A stretch of 64,000 nucleotides of DNA from Methanocella sp. GTDB taxonomy: Archaea; Halobacteriota; Methanocellia; Methanocellales; Methanocellaceae. Of this stretch, positions 61,252-64,000 are shown in pieces. Every line of letters begins with the position of its first letter. The first letter of the stretch is position 1. A program made the position numbers and the translations under genes. The notes below the pieces were generated by a model that was not told where the DNA came from, did no database searches, and saw only the letters and a list, made by a program, of their open reading frames with translations. The stretch spans positions 39,212 through 103,211 of the forward strand of contig NZ_DATJPM010000080.1 in NCBI RefSeq assembly GCF_035506375.1. Direction: 5' to 3'.

Positions 61252-62237
61252 ACGTCGACGGAAGGCCCCTGGCATCGGTCATCGTGGTCAACTACAACGG
61301 AAGGCAGTACCTGAAGCGGTGCCTGGACTCGCTGCTCCGCCAGACCTACCCGAACGTCGAGATCATTCTCGTCGATAATGGCTCGAGCGACGGCTCCGTC
61401 GAGCTTGTGAGCACGGGCTATCCTGTCGTTAAAGTCGTCGCGAACGGCAGGAATCTCGGCTTCGCGCCCGCGAATAACGTTGGCATAAGGGCCTCTCGTG
61501 GAGAGCTCGTCGCCACGCTGAATAACGACACGGAGGCTGCCCCCGAATGGCTGGAGGCGCTGGCAGAAGAGATGCTGGCGGACCCGAGTATAGGGATGTG
61601 CGCCTCCAGGATGCTCCGCATGGACGACCCGACGATCATAGACTCGACCGGGATCTGCATTTCCCGGAGCGGCGCCTGCTGGGACCGGGGAATGTTCGAG
61701 AAGGATGCGGGCCAGTATGAGGCGAAGGACGAGGTCTTCGGCCCCTGCGCCGGGGCGGCGCTGTACAGGAAGAGCATGCTCGACGAGGTAGGGCTGTTCG
61801 ACGAGGACTTTGTTTCTTACATGGAGGATACGGACCTGGCCTTCCGGGGAAGGCTGGCCGGCTGGAAGTGCGTTTATGTGCCGAAGGCCGTGGTCCGCCA
61901 CGTGCATGGCGGGACGGCCGGCTACGTGTCGGACTATACCGTCTACTACGGAAACCGCAATATCGTCTGGTACGCGCTGAAGGATTATCCTCCGGGGCTG
62001 CTTTTGACGTCGCTGCCGTTCATCGTCGGCCGCAGCCTGGGCGTGATCCCCTACTATGTGCTGAAAGGCCACGGCGTTACCATATTGAGGGCGAAGATGG
62101 ATGCGCTGCTGGGCGCCCCGAAGATGCTGGGGAAGAGGCGGAAAGCGGAAAATAACGACATCAACAAGTTTATAAGGACATGGGCAGATATAAAAAAGCC
62201 CCCGGAGGCTTATATCAAGGCCGGCGGACTTAATTAA
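61248..62237 (+). CDS. Glycosyltransferase family 2 (rhamnosyltransferase-like)
   Basis: A 329-residue GT-A enzyme. ASVIVVNYNGRQYLKRCLDS opens the fold, then VEIILVDNGSSDGSVELV, NRG-type NLGFAPANNVGIRASRGELV and ATLNNDTEAAPEWLEAL, where the DxD-like NNDTE binds the nucleotide sugar. FDEDFVSYMEDTDLAFRGRL carries the catalytic Asp pair (ED). A C-terminal helical part follows and ends DINKFIRTWADIKKPPEAYI. The last 71 bp are duplicated downstream (63703-63773). It is coupled to the GT4 gene by ATGA. Confidence 0.92.
   Translation: MNVDGRPLASVIVVNYNGRQYLKRCLDSLLRQTYPNVEIILVDNGSSDGSVELVSTGYPVVKVVANGRNLGFAPANNVGIRASRGELVATLNNDTEAAPEWLEALAEEMLADPSIGMCASRMLRMDDPTIIDSTGICISRSGACWDRGMFEKDAGQYEAKDEVFGPCAGAALYRKSMLDEVGLFDEDFVSYMEDTDLAFRGRLAGWKCVYVPKAVVRHVHGGTAGYVSDYTVYYGNRNIVWYALKDYPPGLLLTSLPFIVGRSLGVIPYYVLKGHGVTILRAKMDALLGAPKMLGKRRKAENNDINKFIRTWADIKKPPEAYIKAGGLN
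62157..62227 (+). repeat. 71-bp direct repeat, first copy (GT2 3' end)
   Basis: Codes for DINKFIRTWADIKKPPEAYI plus KAGG at the end of the GT2 gene. It differs at two positions from the copy at 63703-63773. Confidence 0.9.
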
Positions 62238-62274
62238 TAATTATTATTGCCAGAGTTATATGGAAAAGTAATCG

Positions 62275-62916
62275 ATGGGTCTACCTTGTAGAGGCGGTGG
62301 CTGTATTTTGCATCAAAGCTCTTATGATAAAATGGCTTCTTTTAAGGAAAAATATCTCTCAACAAAGACTAATGAAAAATTGAAAATACTTGACATAGGA
62401 AGCTGTGATGTAAATGGCACATATAAGCCTATTTTTAACGTATCTGGCTGGGAATATTATGGCGTAGATACCGCTAAAGATAAAAACGTTGATATTATTA
62501 TAAATGATCCATATTCTTGGAATAAGATTAAATCGAATTCGGTAGACGTTGTCATTTCTGGACAGGCTTTTGAGCATATTGAATATCCATGGCTTACTAT
62601 TTTGGAAATTAGCAGGATCTTAAAGCCAGAGGGACTATGCTGTATCATCGCCCCCGCCGGAGGCCCTGACCATAAATATCCCGTCGATTGCTGGCGATTC
62701 CATCCAGACGGTTTTAAGGCCTTGGTTAAATTAACAAAGCTCGATGTACTCGAAGTCTATGCACAGTGGGACAGTAACAATTATCCTGACGGAAGCGATG
62801 TCTGGCAGGATTGCGTTTTAATCTGTAAAAAAAATAATAACAATATTTTCTTAAAAATTAAGGCATTTCTGGCCTATAAAATGCTTTATTATTCTTTCAA
62901 AATAGCAATTATGTGA
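62275..62916 (+). CDS. SAM-dependent methyltransferase (class I)
   Basis: A 213-residue protein. LKILDIGSCDVNGTYKPIF is motif I, WEYYGVDTAKDKNVDIIIND motif II, VDVVISGQAFEHIEYPWLTI motif III and LKPEGLCCIIAPAGGPD motif IV. VDCWRFHPDGFKALV is found in methyltransferases of glycan clusters. It is clearly AT-rich (codons ending in A/T, Lys/Asn/Ile-rich) against the GC-rich genes on both sides. It may methylate a surface sugar. It is part of the inserted segment between duplicated GT2 ends. Confidence 0.82.
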   Translation: MGLPCRGGGCILHQSSYDKMASFKEKYLSTKTNEKLKILDIGSCDVNGTYKPIFNVSGWEYYGVDTAKDKNVDIIINDPYSWNKIKSNSVDVVISGQAFEHIEYPWLTILEISRILKPEGLCCIIAPAGGPDHKYPVDCWRFHPDGFKALVKLTKLDVLEVYAQWDSNNYPDGSDVWQDCVLICKKNNNNIFLKIKAFLAYKMLYYSFKIAIM

Positions 62917-62925
62917 CGTGGTAAA

Positions 62926-63624
62926 ATGGAGATTGGTATCCTTATAACCGAATCAAAACGCCTGCTTCGAAATGTCTTAGGCTACAATGGAAATTTTAAA
63001 GAGATGTATAATGTCTGGTATTACGATACCGGAGTATGGAAGACTACTACTTTTATGGGCGTAAATTGCTTAAAATCCGTAAGTGATATGTGGAACTACC
63101 AAGAGATCATTTATGATTTAAAACCGTCACTGGTCATAGAGTTCGGTACTTCTCAAGGTGGTTCGACCCTGTTTTTTTCTCAAATCCTGAAATTAGTTAA
63201 CCCGGATTCAAAAGTAATATCCGTAGATATCGATCGGGATAGAATATCGGATTTAGTTAAAAAGGATAGTCACATCGAATTAATGAATTGCTCATCGACA
63301 GATAAAAAAGTTGAAGAACGGCTAAGAGAATTAAAGGAAATATATAATGGCCCAATATTTGCTATAATCGATAGCGACCATACAAAGAAACACGTATTAG
63401 CGGAAATAGAGTTGTTAAGCGGTATTTTAATAAAAGGCGATTATTTAATCGTAGAGGATGGGATCGTTAACGGCCATCCAGTATTGAAGGGTTGGGGAGA
63501 GGGGCCTTTAGAGGCCATAGAGGAATATTTCGTAATACACCCGGGTGATTTTCGGCACGATATCGATAGAGAGAATAAATTCGGTTTCACATTTGCCCCA
63601 GCAGGTTTTTTAATACGACAATGA
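62926..63624 (+). CDS. CmcI-like (cephalosporin hydroxylase-family) methyltransferase
   Basis: A 232-residue protein. LVIEFGTSQGGSTLFFSQIL is the SAM-binding glycine region of the CmcI/rhamnosyl O-methyltransferase family. VISVDIDRDRI, IFAIIDSDHTKKHVLAEIEL and DYLIVEDGIVNGHPVLKGWG complete the fold with the metal-binding acidic residues. Members O-methylate sugars in glycans. The gene is AT-rich like its neighbour. Its ATG is 9 bp after the previous stop. It is the second gene of the inserted cassette. Confidence 0.85.
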   Translation: MEIGILITESKRLLRNVLGYNGNFKEMYNVWYYDTGVWKTTTFMGVNCLKSVSDMWNYQEIIYDLKPSLVIEFGTSQGGSTLFFSQILKLVNPDSKVISVDIDRDRISDLVKKDSHIELMNCSSTDKKVEERLRELKEIYNGPIFAIIDSDHTKKHVLAEIELLSGILIKGDYLIVEDGIVNGHPVLKGWGEGPLEAIEEYFVIHPGDFRHDIDRENKFGFTFAPAGFLIRQ

Positions 63625-63702
63625 TAAGCATATAAGGAAGAGCGGGATACTAAGAAAAATCATATACTAATTGCTATATCGGGGGCGTTCGACTTTAAAA
63701 AT

Positions 63703-63773
63703 GATATCAACAAGTTTATAAGGACATGGGCAGATATAAAAAAGCCCCCGGAGGCTTATATTAAGGCCGGCGG
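63703..63773 (+). repeat. 71-bp direct repeat, second copy
   Basis: The same 71 bp as at 62157-62227 (two mismatches), including in-frame codons for DINKFIRTWADIKKPPEAYI then KAGGGLK and a stop at 63786. It has no start codon of its own, so it is an orphaned GT2 3' end 14 bp before the permease gene. Confidence 0.9.
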
Positions 63774-63799
63774 CGGGTTGAAATAGACTTTCGATCATT

Positions 63800-64000
63800 A
63801 TGTCCTTATTCGAGTACCGCGAGCTGATCAAGAATCTCGTCGTCAGCGACCTGAAGGTGAAGTACGCGAACTCCATCCTCGGGTTCGCCTGGTCGCTCCT
63901 CAACCCGCTGCTGATGCTCATCGTGCTGTACTTTGTCTTCAGCAACGTTTTCAAGAGCCAGAACAATTTCGCTGTCTATATACTCATCGGACTTCTCGCG
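63800..64000 (+). CDS. ABC-2 type polysaccharide export permease (N-terminal part; window edge)
   Basis: The visible 67 residues, MSLFEYRELIKNLVVSDLKV followed by KYANSILGFAWSLLNPLLML, are the signature opening of the TagG/Wzm permeases that export O-antigen-like or teichoic-like polymers. The first helix is LIVLYFVFSNVF. It continues past the window edge. An ATP-binding subunit is expected next. It links the glycosyltransferase genes upstream to glycan export. Confidence 0.9.
   Translation, partial: MSLFEYRELIKNLVVSDLKVKYANSILGFAWSLLNPLLMLIVLYFVFSNVFKSQNNFAVYILIGLLA

Noticed and set aside
60957..62072. 371-codon minus-strand open frame
   Set aside because: It is antisense to both glycosyltransferase genes, which have clear motifs.

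Overview
This window comes from an archaeon, most likely a methanogen of the order Methanocellales (Methanocella-like) or a close class II methanogen. That placement is inference from gene content. Archaeal markers are sn-glycerol-1-phosphate dehydrogenase, the proteasome-activating nucleotidase, GHMP-type shikimate kinase, archaeal glycyl- and threonyl-tRNA synthetases, a 432-residue SecD with SecF, a PGF-CTERM surface protein and a histidine kinase with an archaeal-style H-box. HypD, a two-subunit pyruvate carboxylase and a B12-dependent ribonucleotide reductase fit an anaerobic methanogen. The DNA is GC-rich, with AT-rich gaps that carry TATA-like boxes.

Layout. 1-5.2 kb: end of glyS, a winged-helix regulator, a thioredoxin-like protein, a metallo-beta-lactamase-fold protein, a PGF-CTERM surface protein and a membrane-bound ArsR-type regulator. 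5.3-9.2 kb: two copies of a 370-371 bp mobile palindrome flank a TrkA-N/DHH phosphoesterase, tRNA-Lys(CTT) and a radical SAM/SPASM gene. 9.3-13.8 kb: methyltransferase, UspA, a cysteine-cluster protein and the secF-secD operon. 14-25 kb: small conserved protein, polytopic glycosyltransferase-like protein, DUF362-ferredoxin, lipid kinase and nucleotide kinase, then an aromatic amino acid block (aroE, tyrA, chorismate mutase, aroK), galT and a starch-synthase-like glycosyltransferase. 25-34 kb: hydrolase, sugar-isomerase-like protein, a RAD55-like/HEAT pair, TPR protein, EFR1-type flavodoxin-ferredoxin and a NosD/PKD surface protein.

34-43 kb is the metabolic core. nrdJ (AdoCbl-dependent ribonucleotide reductase) is followed 6 bp later by cobO, which makes adenosylcobalamin. 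Divergent from it lie pycB and a pyruvate carboxylase A subunit fused to its own biotin-protein ligase. PrsW, a lysine-rich 45-residue protein, cyclophilin and a broken MNT/HEPN toxin-antitoxin pair follow. 44.6-45.4 kb is a repeat-rich gap. 45-58 kb: four-PAS histidine kinase, egsA, DUF63, tandem SpoIIM-like proteins, nadA, hypD, PAN and a threonyl-tRNA synthetase that lacks the editing domain. 58-64 kb: surface-glycan genes (PQQ-like propeller, two glycosyltransferases, a methyltransferase, a CmcI-like protein, a polysaccharide ABC permease).

The observations I rate highest are: a short palindromic transposable family with 14-bp terminal inverted repeats and perfect 7-bp target duplications; the biotin carboxylase-BirA fusion; the nrdJ-cobO pair with a perfect 11-bp-arm palindrome in its divergent promoter; a ThrRS without editing domain and with an apparent Cys-to-Asp change at a zinc ligand; two conserved genes with no ATG/GTG/TTG at their expected start; a frameshifted MNT antitoxin beside an intact HEPN toxin gene; and an AT-rich two-gene glycan cassette bounded by 71-bp direct duplications of the glycosyltransferase 3' end. 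Everything here was read by eye. Family assignments rest on recognised motifs and remembered homologues, not on searches.
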